Shown: positions 44,411 through 55,325 of the stretch, piece by piece
Position numbering within the stretch: the stretch's first letter is position 1
Layout: every line of letters starts with the position of its first letter
Origin: Linnemannia hyalina
Lineage: Eukaryota > Mortierellomycota > Mortierellomycetes > Mortierellales > Mortierellaceae
NCBI GenBank assembly: GCA_019671135.1
Contig: JAHRHY010000018.1
Location: 496,001-560,000, forward strand
Length of the DNA stretch: 64,000 bases
Direction: 5' to 3'
The notes under the pieces: model-generated
Database searches by the model: none
Told to the model about the DNA's origin: nothing
The model's input: the letters and a program-made list of their open reading frames with translations, nothing else
Made by a program: the position numbers and the translations under genes

Positions 44411-45941
44411 GTGATCTTTATTATCAATACCCTCTCACTCGGAGCACAGGCGTTCACCCTTGCACCCATGATTAAGTCTGAGTCACTAGTACCTTCGCTC
44501 TCATTAAGGCTGCCGGCCATTGAAGCGTTATTGTCGGAACTTTTGTTGGGGTTGTGTCCTGGTCTGGATAAAGATTTATATGCTGAGACAATGCTTACAG
44601 GATTGCAAGCCAAGATCAGGGAGCTTCTTGGAAATTCAGTCAAGGAGACCGGCATAAAAGCCAAAGAACAAAAAGCAGTTCACGCGGTGCCCATGAGCGT
44701 GTGCCACATCTGCCCATCGCTGACCACAGAGCAGTTCGTACCCCCAACCTCTGAACACGTTTTTGTGTCTACCTGGACACATATTAACGTACTTCTCTAT
44801 GGCAGCAAAATACGCCCCATACCGTAAGTTGATATCAAGAAAACGCACCAGGTGCAGTTATGACTGAATTGACACATTAACGTATTTTAAATCGTTATAG
44901 AACGTAGGGGGGAGCTGGTGTCGACGGCAGCTCGATATTTCCGCTTGGTAGTCGAGGAGGAGTTTGGGACGGACGAATAAGTACATTTGTGGAAGAAAAG
45001 TGGATATTAGTATTCGGATACACGCGGATCACACTTGGAAAAACGAGATTTGCGTCTTTGAGTTCAAGTCAACGCATGTCTCCGAAGCCGTATGTCAACA
45101 ACAGCAGAGAAAGTCCGTTTGCCTCAATGCCGCCATTCTTCTGGATTTGGAGAAAAGAGGACTAAATATTGCCGACAGCTATCCTATTATAGCAGAAGGG
45201 CGGGGCTTAGTCATGGACTTCTACACATTGCGTCGCTACGACGACGTGCTGGGAGCAGGACGCTATACGTTGTATAGTGCATGGCTTTCTTCCAGTGAAG
45301 CGCAGCTCAAACGGCTCCTGAAGTTGAACTCCCTGCAAATGTTGGTGGCATTTGCAGTAATCTTAGATGGTCATCATGAAGGAATAGGGAGTTCTGGCAG
45401 CGACTGTCCAAACAAGAGCCAACTTACAGACAACTGTCGAAATATTGTGCTGGTCACAACTTCCACGCGGCCCTCTATCACATTCAGTGAACACGAGCTG
45501 GCATTCTGGAAGAAAGAACAGCTGAGGGGAATGCTTGTACAGTTGGCGGCAATGGATAGCACAGTTGTGATATCTACCGACGACCTTTACAGTTGGATAT
45601 CAGGAAAACCACCGGGATTCATTATTCAGCGGTTTATTTGTACTGTCGCGCCTCAAGGCCTCTCCAATCGACAGCGCAAGAAGGCAGGACATCGTGCGGC
45701 GGTAGAGCTGAGGTCGCCAGTGGACATCAGAAGGGATTTGGAGTTTGTCAAGAACCCTTTGTTGGATGTAAAGTCGGCCCAGTCCCGAACAACCGAGAAT
45801 AGTCAATCCGTGTCCGGTACAGCGGCGAAAGATCCCGCCCACGCATCGAAAAAAAAGGATATGCCTGACGTGGCCCCATCCGCACGGACGGGTTTCGAGT
45901 ACAACTTCTGGCCTTCAGGCTGCGGGAGCTGGAGGATGTAA
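44411..45941 (+). pseudogene. PD-(D/E)XK nuclease-like protein, frameshifted
   Basis: The main frame (44964-45941) starts GRKVDISIRI, then EICVFEFKS 15 residues later. The spacing of VD and E-x-K (EFK) suits a PD-(D/E)XK nuclease core. It is followed by QQQQRKSVCLNAAILLDLEK, then IAEGRGLVMDFYTLRRYDDVLGAGR. Many Mucoromycota proteins of unknown role have this pattern (from memory, not searched). Upstream, 44690-44823 and 44905-44975 hold PMSVCHICPSLTTEQFVP and GELVSTAARYFRLVVEEEFG, which look like the preceding part of the same protein. However, the latter runs into a stop (TAA about 44979) one frame away from GRKVDIS, so at least one frameshift separates them. The C-terminal 90 residues are low complexity. 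Not an intact gene as sequenced; nuclease activity is inferred only from the motif. Confidence 0.5.
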
Positions 45942-46808
45942 GATACGGACGATGGCGCGACGATCGCCTGCCGCTAAGGGTAACCTCAACGGTCGGTGGT
46001 GTGGACCATTTTTTGCAAATGATTCGGATGTTCTTTCTAGCAAGGTCGACATTGAGAAGCTCTGGCAGAGTCTCCGTCGACAAGATTAAAACGTTGACCC
46101 TTGATGCCGGACAGGCGTGTAGATTGGAGCCTTTGCACCCTTACCGCTGGAACACTCTCGAGCCGCCAAAGAGTCGAATAGGATCGATGGGTAAATGGAA
46201 GGCGTTCTGGTAACTGGCGATGAGTCCGATAGCACTATACTAAAAGACCCGCGCGCCTCCTCTGCAATGTCTTTGGGTCCAGTCATTGCCGGGACACTAC
46301 AAGACCCATCCGCTATGTCGGTCGAGCCATGTAGATCATTATTCTTTAACCTGACTGTAAAGAGTAAGGCTGCTTACTAGCTCGCCATTCACTTCCGTCG
46401 GCGGCTTGAGCAGGAGAAGGAATTTATCCCTGAGGGCCGACAGCCGTCTATTGCCGACAAGGGGTCCCGTCTGAATGAGTATTATTCCAGCAAGAAGTGC
46501 CCAGTCTGTGGACACTTCGTTGGGTAAGTTGACATGCGGAGGTTTTATTGCCCTCACTGCCATGTGTACCAACATCGCGACGCTATGGCTGCCGAAAACA
46601 TGACCAATATATCTTTGTCGACAAGAGCGGCCTGAGTATCTACACCCCGTGGCCGCTGGCGGTTCTCTCCCATAGAAAGTGGTGCCAAGTGATGGATCCG
46701 ACCCAACCCCGACAACCTCTTCGTCAACCGCCACAACGTCTTCCAGAACGGTGCCCGGCAGCTCCTCCGGTGCGCCTTCCAGAAGCAGCGACACCAGCAC
46801 CTCAGTGA
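45887..46808 (+). pseudogene. Fanzor/TnpB-like (RuvC plus zinc ribbon) pseudogene
   Basis: Blocks in family order but shifting frame: DGFRVQLLAFRLRELEDVRY (from 45887); KVDIEKLWQSLRRQD (other frame); LTLDAGQAC (46094-46120), a RuvC-I-type motif with its Asp, continued one frame over as GAFAPLPLEHS; NLTVKSKAAY, stop TAG 46378-46380, then HFRRRLEQEKEF; LNEYYSSKKCPVCGHFVG, stop TAA 46525-46527, then MRRFYCPHCHVYQHRDAMAA. The last blocks form a Cys-x2-Cys...Cys-x2-Cys ribbon followed by the RuvC-III Asp (codon 46579-46581), as in IS200/IS605 OrfB, TnpB and the eukaryotic Fanzor proteins, which are RNA-guided DNA endonucleases. Both stops are one C-to-T change from Gln codons. Only about 135 codons lie between RuvC-I and the ribbon and I cannot find the RuvC-II Glu, so a middle part seems deleted. 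The Pro/Arg-rich tail ends at 46808. No element ends were identified. Confidence 0.6.
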
Positions 46809-47006
46809 AATTATCTAGACACTAGTTCTGCGTGTTCGTCCACACACAATTAGTGCGGATAGAGGGTGTGGACGCTCAGATGCGTCTTCGGTGACGTAAT
46901 CTGTTCGCCTATTTCGGACTTCCTGCCTCGTTACTTGACCACATCTCCGAGATCCCGTCCCCTCATCACCACTCACACATCCCCACTCTACTCTATATAA
47001 CCGACC

Positions 47007-48021
47007 ATGTCCGCCTTCACAAAGAGCCTCAAGGAACTTCGTGTCCACTTCTGCCAGACCTCGCCTGCCAGCAACGGCATTAGGTAAAAGCCAAGCACCA
47101 GTAGGACAAGACAGACGGCATCAGCGGGACACAAGGAGACTGGAAAAATAAACACGGATCGGATCAGCATGGGCGAGAGGATCAGCTCGAAGCAACAGGC
47201 ATGCACACACCCAGGAGATACTTTATTCATTCCTGTTGCTCTTATTCCTGATGGAGAGGTGCAGGAGCAGGACTTGGAGTCTTTTTCATCACCCTAGCCG
47301 GAGGAGGATGAATTCACGTTCAGAGTCAGAGTAAGAGTATCGTGGCAAAGCAGGAAACCACATACACCGACCCCAGCTCTCCCGTTGGACAAATCCGAAA
47401 GGGAGGCAATTGTCAAAGACGAACAAACTTTTTCACGGGGCAGGGAACGACTCAAATCATTCAGGAAGGTGCTGGACAGCTGTTCAGGACTGGATTTATA
47501 AGCTGCCTTTTTACAGGACGAGGATCATCAAGGTTACAGGAGAATGTCGTCTTTTGCAACATAAGTTAACGCCATCCCTGTGGTCCGCATTGGTATTACT
47601 TTTTTTTAGGCAATTCGTTGCTTCCAACTACACCGCGGTCAAGGCTGCCAACCCCAACCTCCCCATCCTTATCCGTGAGGCCAAGGGTGCTGAGGCTAAG
47701 ATCTTTGCTCGTTTCGGTACGTTATCTTTTCGTCATTTGAATCAGTGGGTTTACAGTCGAGGAAAAAAAATATCAAGGCGATATGTGACATTGAAAGGCG
47801 GGGAAACAAAGAGTCGCCATGGGAATCGGGTGTGCCATTGACACATTTTTTTTGGCAGCAGTTTGCAACAATTTGAAACGAAGAAACAGAATCGCCAATG
47901 CTAAATATATTGTCTTGTTACTTTTCGTGGAACAATAGAGCACGGTCAGGAGAAGAAGATCGTTTTGGACGGACTCAGCGCAAAGGAGATCGAGCAGAAG
48001 CTTGCCACTCTCGTCAAGTAA
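47007..48021 (+). CDS. NADH:ubiquinone oxidoreductase subunit NDUFA2 (B8)
   Basis: Three exons, 47007-47083, 47610-47716, 47939-48021; 88 residues. Introns (526 and 222 bases) start GTAAAA and GTACGT and end TTTTTAG and AACAATAG. NDUFA2 is an accessory subunit of the matrix arm of respiratory complex I with a thioredoxin-like fold. Recognised by SLKELRVHFCQTSPASNGIRQF, then NPNLPILIREAKGAEAKIFARFEHG, close to the animal and Neurospora B8 subunit. The N-terminal cysteine (C16) is kept. The second cysteine of the human protein, in the IREC context, is replaced by Ala here (IREA), so a disulfide between them is not possible. Length fits the usual 87-99. A LINE scrap lies 430 bases downstream in the same direction. 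A TATATAA only 7 bases before the ATG is too close to serve as its TATA box. Confidence 0.93.
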
Positions 48022-48455
48022 ACGAAAACCATCTTTTTTTGACGAGCAGGATGTAATAGCTGTACGGGGATGCAACTAAAGGACGACAACGACAAACCAT
48101 AACAATAGAATATCTCAATGCTTCGGATTGACATTTTTTTTGCAGGACATGGAGGAACAACAACAAAAACAAACTTATTATTCATCATGTTTTGTTCACG
48201 ACTGCAGAGAGAATAAACCCTTAGTAACATACCAAAAACACCATGTCGAAAATGCAATCGCACCAAGCCGGAATTGAGCTCACAGTCAAATCCATGGTGC
48301 TGTTTTTCTGGAAGCCGTATTTGACACCCTTGACTGGTACGCTAAAAAGGCTCGCCCGCCTACTCGCTTTTTTGGTTCAGGGGAGAACACTGTGAGAGAC
48401 AGAGAACTGGAGAATCGTGATGCGATTGATTGGACCGACTGAGTACGGAGACATG
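48022..48455. other. non-coding stretch after NDUFA2
   Basis: About 430 bases, presumably the NDUFA2 3' UTR and spacer. No other feature seen. Confidence 0.5.
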
Positions 48456-48734
48456 CGAGCTGGGTTTAGAGAGATCCGCTCCGCGACGATCGCGTGGGAG
48501 CAGACCCAAGGCATCTCAGCCAAGGACAAGGCATCCAAATACGCAGGCCCCAGAGGTAACTAGAGTCAAAGATACAGTTACATCACCCACGATGCTTTCT
48601 GCCCGTGTGGCGCTTCACTAGCCACACATGACGATGGAACGTGCCCTGGAGCGACCAAGGACCCACGCACTGCTGACGAGCGGCTGTTGGAGAGTTTGTT
48701 GGGAAGAAGGTTGTCAATGATGGAGAGGATGGGG
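48456..48734 (+). mobile_element. LINE 3' fragment, copy 3
   Basis: About 280 bases matching the 3' tail of copies 1 and 2 but on the plus strand: TIAWEQTQGISAKDK, YITHDAFCPCGASLATHDDG, CPGATKDPRTADERLLESLL. A TAG at 48561-48563 stands where copy 2 has TGG, so the frame is closed. Only the tail is present; there is no tRNA at this copy. Confidence 0.75.
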
Positions 48735-49656
48735 AGAAATCCCTTTTGTTCGTATCTAGTTTTATTCTGTCCTCCGTTTACGCTGCTAGAAGCTGCGACT
48801 ATTGTTGTACAGAGCCAAGTTCCGGACCGGACTGCAACTGGCGGATGGTGTACTGAAGAGTTTGGTCTGTAGTCCCTTTTTACTTCTGAATGCCGTCTCC
48901 GTGCTGTTTGTCAGAGAAATAAATTGTGTATGGAAAAAAAATGTTTAAAGAAATGCGCCCTAGAACGTGGTTCTATATAGTGACACATATCGATGACATG
49001 AAGGATAGACGTGTAGGTGGTATTTCCTTTTCCGCTCCCTTTCGCAGTGGTGTGCCTCTTGTCCCAATGTAGGATTGATGTGAATGGGATAGGAGATGCA
49101 GTTGGCAGTTCCCAGAGCGGGACCTTATTTTGTTCTATGCCGCTGAGTAAGCAGTGAATTAGTTCAACAGACAATAGAGTTCCCACCTTGTCGAACCGTC
49201 ATCTCGATCGTGTTCCTCCCTCAGCCCCCCTTGAAGGAAACAAGGAAAAGAGGAAGTTGAGAGCGCCCTTAATTCCCTTCCTCGTATTAATATTTCTTTT
49301 TCAGCCTGAACCTGAACCAGCAGCGGACTTTCATGTCGTGATAACGACGACCAAAAGTGTGTAATTTCAATTGCTGACGCTGTTGACTCAACTGACACAT
49401 CCGCGGCGCAGCCCCCTTTCCCTTCCCTCTCCCACTCTTCACCCTTCCATTGGCCATTGGTGAGTAAGCATATGTTTCGCCACCAAACTGACAAAAAGTA
49501 TAAAGGTCGGCTTACTTTCCCACACTCCTCTTTCCCTCTTTCCCTCACTCTCATACACACCTTCTTCCCATCCAGACAATCAGTCAGGCATACAACCACT
49601 ACGCACATTCACACATACCCAACACTACAACTTTGAACTCTGCTTCTTTGACCGCC
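48735..49656. other. upstream region of the IleRS gene
   Basis: About 920 bases without a gene. The last 250 are strongly pyrimidine-rich (CCCTTTCCCTTCCCTCTCCC, then CTCCTCTTTCCCTC), followed by a CA-rich leader. This is the usual promoter pattern of the window. Confidence 0.5.
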
Positions 49657-52600
49657 ATGGCATCCAACGATATTATTATACCCCCAACAGCAGCAGCAAC
49701 CACTACCCCTCAGGCGACCAACACCACCACCGCCACCGCTCCCGCCGCCATTCCCATGATGACTACCACTTCCAATAAGAGGGACCAGAAGAAGAACAAG
49801 CCCGACCAAAAGTACGCGCCCACCTTACTCCTCCCCAAGACCGACTTCCCCCTCCGGGCCGACGCCGCTGTGCGCGAGCATCAGTTCCGTCAACGCTGCA
49901 CCACAGACTTGTACGCCTGGCAGCGCGAAAACAATGGCGGAGAGTTGTTTGTCTTGCATGATGGCCCCCCCTATGCGAATGGACATTTGCATCTGGGTCA
50001 TGCACTTAACAAACTTATCAAGGACTTTGTGAACCGCCATAAGGTCATGCAGGGCTTTCAAGTCGAGTATGTGTCTTTTTTTACTTGTTTTATCGTTTGT
50101 TCGTTTGTCATTCTGTCACTTTTTGAAGTGAGGAGTTTCAATATTGTGATCAGTGCGCTCCATGATGTCTTGCTTACACAAATCTTTAAAAATAACAACG
50201 ATAGTTACCGCCCCGGTTGGGATTGCCACGGCCTCCCCATTGAACTCAAGGCACTCGCAGAACTAAAGGTCACGGACCGGTCCAACCTCTCCCCGACCCA
50301 GGTCCGCGCAGTAGCCCAGGCAACCGCCCAATCAGCCGTCGATTCTCAACGTCAAGAGTTCTCGTCCTATGCAGTGATGGGCGACTGGGCGAATGGGTAC
50401 AAGACCATGGACAAGGACTTTGAGACCCGTCAGTTGAGGGTCTTTTATGAGATGATGAACAAGGGGCTGATTTATCGGGCTAATAAGCCTGTGTACTGGT
50501 CCCCTTCGTCCAAGACTGCGCTTGCGGAATCCGAGTTGGAGTACAAGGATGATCATCGATCGCGGTCGGCTTGGGTTGCCTTCTTCGTTGATCAGCCTTG
50601 TGAGTTTCTGTTTGTTGCTATTGGAATGTCAGGATGTCCGTGTGTCTTAAATGTGTAGCTCATGAACTAGCCACTAACATTGAATGCATCTTTTCATGCT
50701 TAAACAATAGCGGACAAGCTGTTATCGCTATTACCGCCTGGGGTATCTTTACAGGCTGTAGTATGGACGACTACACCCTGGACCTTACCGGCCAACAGAT
50801 GTGTGGCCGTTCACCCCAAAATGAACTACACCCTGTTCAAGTCCAGCATTGCCACGGACCCCAACACCGTCTACCTCGCCGCGACCGATCGTATGGATGA
50901 GATGAAGGTCCGCTTCACCCCTCCCAAGCCCAAGACTGGCACCACCACCACCACCGGTGACGCCGCCGTCAAAGTCGTCTTTGAGACCCTTGGGCAGTTG
51001 TCTGGGCAAGATCTGGTCGGAAGTCGCTACCAGCATCCTCTCACGGGCGAGACGTCGTTGCCCTTCATTGCGGCAGACTATGTCACTTCCGACTCTGGTT
51101 CTGGTGTTGTCCACACCGCTCCCGGTCATGGTATGGATGATTTCAAGGCTTGTTTCCCCCTTGGCATTGAAGCGTTCTGTCCTGTTGATGGTAACGGTGT
51201 CTTCACTGCCGAGGCCGGTCCTGAACTCGAGGGACTCCCTGTTCAGACAGACGGTACGGTCAAGGTCCTGGAGATGCTGGTCACTCGCAACAGTTTGATC
51301 CAGGAGCAGGTCTACGTCCACAAGTACCCGTACGATTGGCGGACCAAGAAACCCGTCATTCTCCGCGCGACCTCGCAGTGGTTCGCAAATGTCGGCACCA
51401 TCAAGGAGGACGCCCTCAAGGCGATCGAGAAAGTCAGAATTGTCCCCGAGGGCGCTCGTCGTCGTTTGGAGGGATTTGTGCTGTCGAGGTCGGAGTGGTG
51501 TATCTCGCGTCAGAGATCGTGGGGTGTTCCTATCCCTGTGATGTATAACGTCGAGACGGATGAGCCCCTGTTGACAAGGGAGTCTGTCCAGCATGTCATT
51601 GATCTGGTCAAGGAGCATGGCGCCGATGTTTGGTGGTCACTGTCGACTGAGGAGTTGTTGGCGCCCCAGTACAGGAATGATGGAAACACGTACCGCAAGG
51701 GTACCGATACCATGGATGTGTGGTTCGACAGCGGCACCAGCTGGACCATGATCGAGGAAAAAATGCCACGCCCTCACCTCCCTTTTGTTGCAGATGTCTA
51801 CTGTGAAGGATCGGACCAGCACCGTGGTTGGTTCCAGTCTTCATTGTTGACCTCTGTCGCCTTAACTGGCAAGGCACCCTTTGGAACGTTGATCACACAC
51901 GGGTTCCTGTTGGACGCCAAGGGGTTCAAGCAGTCAAAGTCTGTCGGTAACACGGTCGACCCGGCGGTGGTCATCAACGGTGGCAAGAACTTGGCCAAGG
52001 AACCTGCTTATGGCACGGACGTGCTGAGACTCTGGGCGGCGTCGTCCGAGTACACCAAGGACATTGCGATCGGATCGACTATTTTGCAGCAGGTTGCTGA
52101 GGGCATGCGCAAGTTCCGAACCACGGCTCGGTTTATGTTGGGTAACTTGAAGGGCTTCAAGGAATCCGAGGCGGTGCCCTATGAGGAATTGAGTCGGTTG
52201 GACAAGTTTATGCTCTCGGAGGTATACCAGTTCTGCAAGAGCGTCAATGCCGGCTACGACGAGCTCATGTTCAACAAAGGTAAGCAAAGGGCAGGGCAAC
52301 ATTGAAGTACATTTTTTATTCTTTACTCGCTCAGTTGAAATGTGAGCTGGATGGAGAAAAAGTTACTGACGCGCCTCATTGCTTTTTCTTTCTACGCCCA
52401 ATAGTATACGGCCAGCTGCAGTACTTCAGCAGCACGACGCTCTCCTCATTCTACTTGGACGTTATCAAGGACACCCTCTACTCCAACGCCGAGTCTAGCC
52501 CCGCCCGCCGAGCAATCCAGACGGTCCTCTTCCATGTCCTCACAGCCTTCAACAAGGCCATTGCGCCACTTGCCCCACACTTCGCCGAAGAGGTCTATGA

Positions 52601-53171
52601 CCGCTACCGTGAATGCTTCACCTCCGAGCAGCCGACAGTCTTCCGTACGGGCTGGTTGGATTTTGTCCCCGAGGAGTGGAATAATGCTGAGGTGAGAGAG
52701 GAGTTTTTGGTGGTGAAACAGTTGAGGACGGAGGTGAATCAGCTTCTGGAACAGGCGCGCGCGAGTAAGGTAATTGGACCGTCTCTTGAAGCCGCTGTTG
52801 AGATCCAAGTTCTCTCTCCATCGTCGTCAGAGAAAGGGAAAGAGGAGTCAGCTTCGTCGACGGGTTGGAGCAAAGTTGTCGAGACGTATGCCGAGGATTT
52901 CTCAAAACTGTTCATCACCTCAGAGGTCAAGGTCACCAAGCACCAGCAGGACGAATTTCAGACGCCTGAATCAAACGCTGGCGCAGGCGTGTTTGTGAAG
53001 GAATTGACATCGTTCTCTGAAGGAGAAGCTGACGCAAATGGGCCTCGATATCGATTGATGGTCAAGAAGGCCAGTCTGTTCAAGTGCCCCCGCTGCTGGA
53101 CATTCACTGCCCAGAGGGCTGATTCTCTTTGTGGACGATGTGGCCCTGTTGTTGCTGCCTTGGAGAACTAG
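49657..53171 (+). CDS. isoleucyl-tRNA synthetase, organellar/bacterial type
   Basis: Four exons, 49657-50066, 50205-50599, 50711-52279, 52405-53171; 1046 residues, phases closed. It charges tRNA-Ile with isoleucine. Class I signatures: PYANGHLHLGH (HLGH at 112-115) and KQSKS at 675-679, the KMSKS variant. DYRPGWDCHGLPIE is restored across intron 1. VVWTTTPWTLPAN begins the editing domain, which removes mischarged valine. The anticodon-binding region follows, and the C-terminus holds CPRCW and CGRC (cysteines about 1019-1038), the zinc finger found in bacterial and mitochondrial IleRS but not in the eukaryotic cytosolic form. So this is the mitochondrial enzyme by type (yeast ISM1). The first 45 residues are Thr/Ala/Pro-rich with few basic residues, an unusual mitochondrial targeting sequence. 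Several in-frame Met codons (MMTTTSNKRDQ) could serve as later starts. Only the first ATG gives the full leader. The gene is convergent with the next gene, 275 bp apart. Confidence 0.95.
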
Positions 53172-53445
53172 GATGCTCTCTTTCTCTGTCTCTTTTGATC
53201 CATTATTTTTTTATTATCTTAGTGAAGTAGTAGCAAGGTTTTTATTTCGATTGAATACGAATACAATGAAGGAGTGAAAAACATAATGGCAATGAGGGTA
53301 TATACGTGATGGCTAATGTACAAATGATAATGGGGAAAAAAAAGGAAAGAAAACAAAAGAATAGGCAATATTGGACGCGTTTCGCGTCTCGAACTACTCG
53401 TCCATGTACAAATCATAAAAAAAAAATGAAAGTGCGAGATGGGGT

Positions 53446-55325
53446 TTACACTTTCTCAGAGACAGTAGGCAGAGAGCGAGGTGCGCCACCACCACCACCA
53501 GCATTGGTATTCTTTTCCTTCAATCTACGATCCCTCATCTGACGATCATAAGCCAACAGTACCCAGTACCAACTAGCAACTTGGACCAAAAAGATCCCCA
53601 GGAACGCCAAGATCCACTCTGCCACAGAAATAATCCACGTCCCCGTCTTTGCATCCCTCACCAAAAAATTCTTCAACCAAATCTCATGCTGTTCAAATGC
53701 AATTGAAGGGGTAAAAAGTGACGAAGGATAAAAGGAATGGTCGAGTAAGATGCGATCCCAGGCCCCAGTCTGTTGTTTGTTGACGCCGAGCCAAGCGAGC
53801 ATAAGAGTGAATGTGAGGACGGCGGTGAATAGGTACATTATGTGAAAGACTCTGAGGAGTGTCCAGGAGGAGAGGGAGAGGGCGAGGAAGCCAAAGATGG
53901 AGAGCATGGCTGTGAATAGGTAGACTAACCAGAAGATGAATATCGGTACGTTTGTATCTACCAAGTAAGAGTAAAGTGAGCAAAGAAGCAGACAAGTGTG
54001 AGTGGGTTGGGCAATGCGGATGAAGACAAAAACAAACAAAAACAAAGCACATCATGGCCCCCTTATCTATTGTTTTCTATTCAGCGTGTTTCCCCCTTGC
54101 TCGCTAGGCAAACACTTCTTCGTCATTGCCATTATTTCATTTCTTATTCATTACGAAAACCAAAAGCTTACCATCGGGCACACGGCTGGCTTGGAGGAGG
54201 AGGACGGACATGATTCCGTTGTAGGCGAGCATGACGCTTGTGATCATGTATGCCGCAAAGCCCAAGTGAATGCAGCTAGACGGCGCAGATAACATATAAT
54301 ACATAATAGAAAGAACGCACGCGTTTTGTTATTAGTTTTTTTCCTCTTCTATGGTATAACCTCCCGCGTTGCTCACACCTTGGAAATGGTCCTTCTCCAA
54401 ACCAAATCCAAACAAACAAACAAACAGACAAACAGAAACAATAACGCCAAAACCACCTCTCCTATCAATAGTAATCGTGGATTACACTCCTAATATACCT
54501 TATGTTTGTCTTCGCCATGGGCTGCGTCACGTCTTCATTGACGGGGGCTGAAGGATCAGAACGAAGACGCACTTGTTGTTGCTGTTGCTGCTGGTATGCA
54601 GTACCGTTGTTCCTGAACGCCTGATAGATCTTCTTCGGACTCCAGGAGCCTTTCGAGGACTTCATTGGCGATTCGAATAAAGTTGAAGCCCGGTTACTAC
54701 TATCAATACTACTACCATCATTCCAAAACTCTGTGAGAGGAGGGGCTTGATTCATCCTAGGCTGATAACTGCGGGTGGAGTAGCGATGTCCTGGTTTCCG
54801 GATTGAGTTTCGGGTGGTGAGGTATTGTTGTTGTTGGTGTGGGCGGAGGGAGTATGCTGGGACATAGTGAGTTGAAGAATAAGAGTCTTTTGCAGCAATA
54901 GCGGGGGCGTGGATTGCGCATTGTTGGAAGATGGACTGGCGCTGTTGTTGCATTTGCTGGTGCTGATGGTGTACAGAAGGTGTGTATAAGATAAAATGGG
55001 CTGGAGCCGGGATTGCCAGTTGTTGTAGTTGTTGTTGTGATGATGGTGGAGGGGCGATGATGATAGATGCACGGAGGTGGGCAGGTGGAGAAGGTGGGCC
55101 TTCATGATGAAGATGAGGAGGTTGTTGTTGCTGGTGATAAGATTGAGCGGCAGCGATTGTAGAAGGAGCAAGGGTTGTGATGTTGAGTGCTGGACGACGA
55201 GGGATAGGAGGAGGAAGAGGTTGTTTTTCTCTGCCGAGGGAAGTGTCGATGATGAGGAGTTGGTTGTTGGGATGGTTGCGGCGGAGGTGTCTTCGTTTGG
55301 TGGATCGATGTGGTGAGGTCTTCAT
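53446..55325 (-). CDS. four-helix membrane protein with Gln-rich N-terminal region
   Basis: Three exons on the minus strand: 55325-54499, 54275-54172, 53957-53446; 480 residues. Introns GTATAT...GTCTAG and GTAAGC...TGGTAG keep the frame. Residues 1-270 are polar and disordered-looking, with a basic start (MKTSPHRSTKRRHLRR), Pro- and Gln/His-rich stretches and poly-Gln, ending DVTQPMAKTN. The joined C-terminal 210 residues contain about four hydrophobic helices: YMITSVMLAYNGIMSVLLL; PIFIFWLVYLFTAMLSIFG; VFHIMYLFTAVLTFTLML; WILAFLGIFLVQVASWYWV. A basic tail follows. The first join could be wrong: without it the Gln-rich frame and the membrane frame would be separate genes, or the membrane protein could begin at MAKTN or at an ATG at 54295. 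I prefer the fusion because donor, acceptor and phase all fit. Family not recognised; a four-helix layout recalls MARVEL or tetraspan proteins, without a clear motif. Confidence 0.55.

Noticed and set aside
46992..47000. TATATAA before NDUFA2 as a TATA box
   Set aside because: Only 7 bases before the start codon, which leaves no room for a transcription start and leader.
48430..48621. 63-residue plus frame at the third LINE copy as a gene
   Set aside because: It is an out-of-frame reading of the LINE tail, whose proper frame has a stop at 48561.
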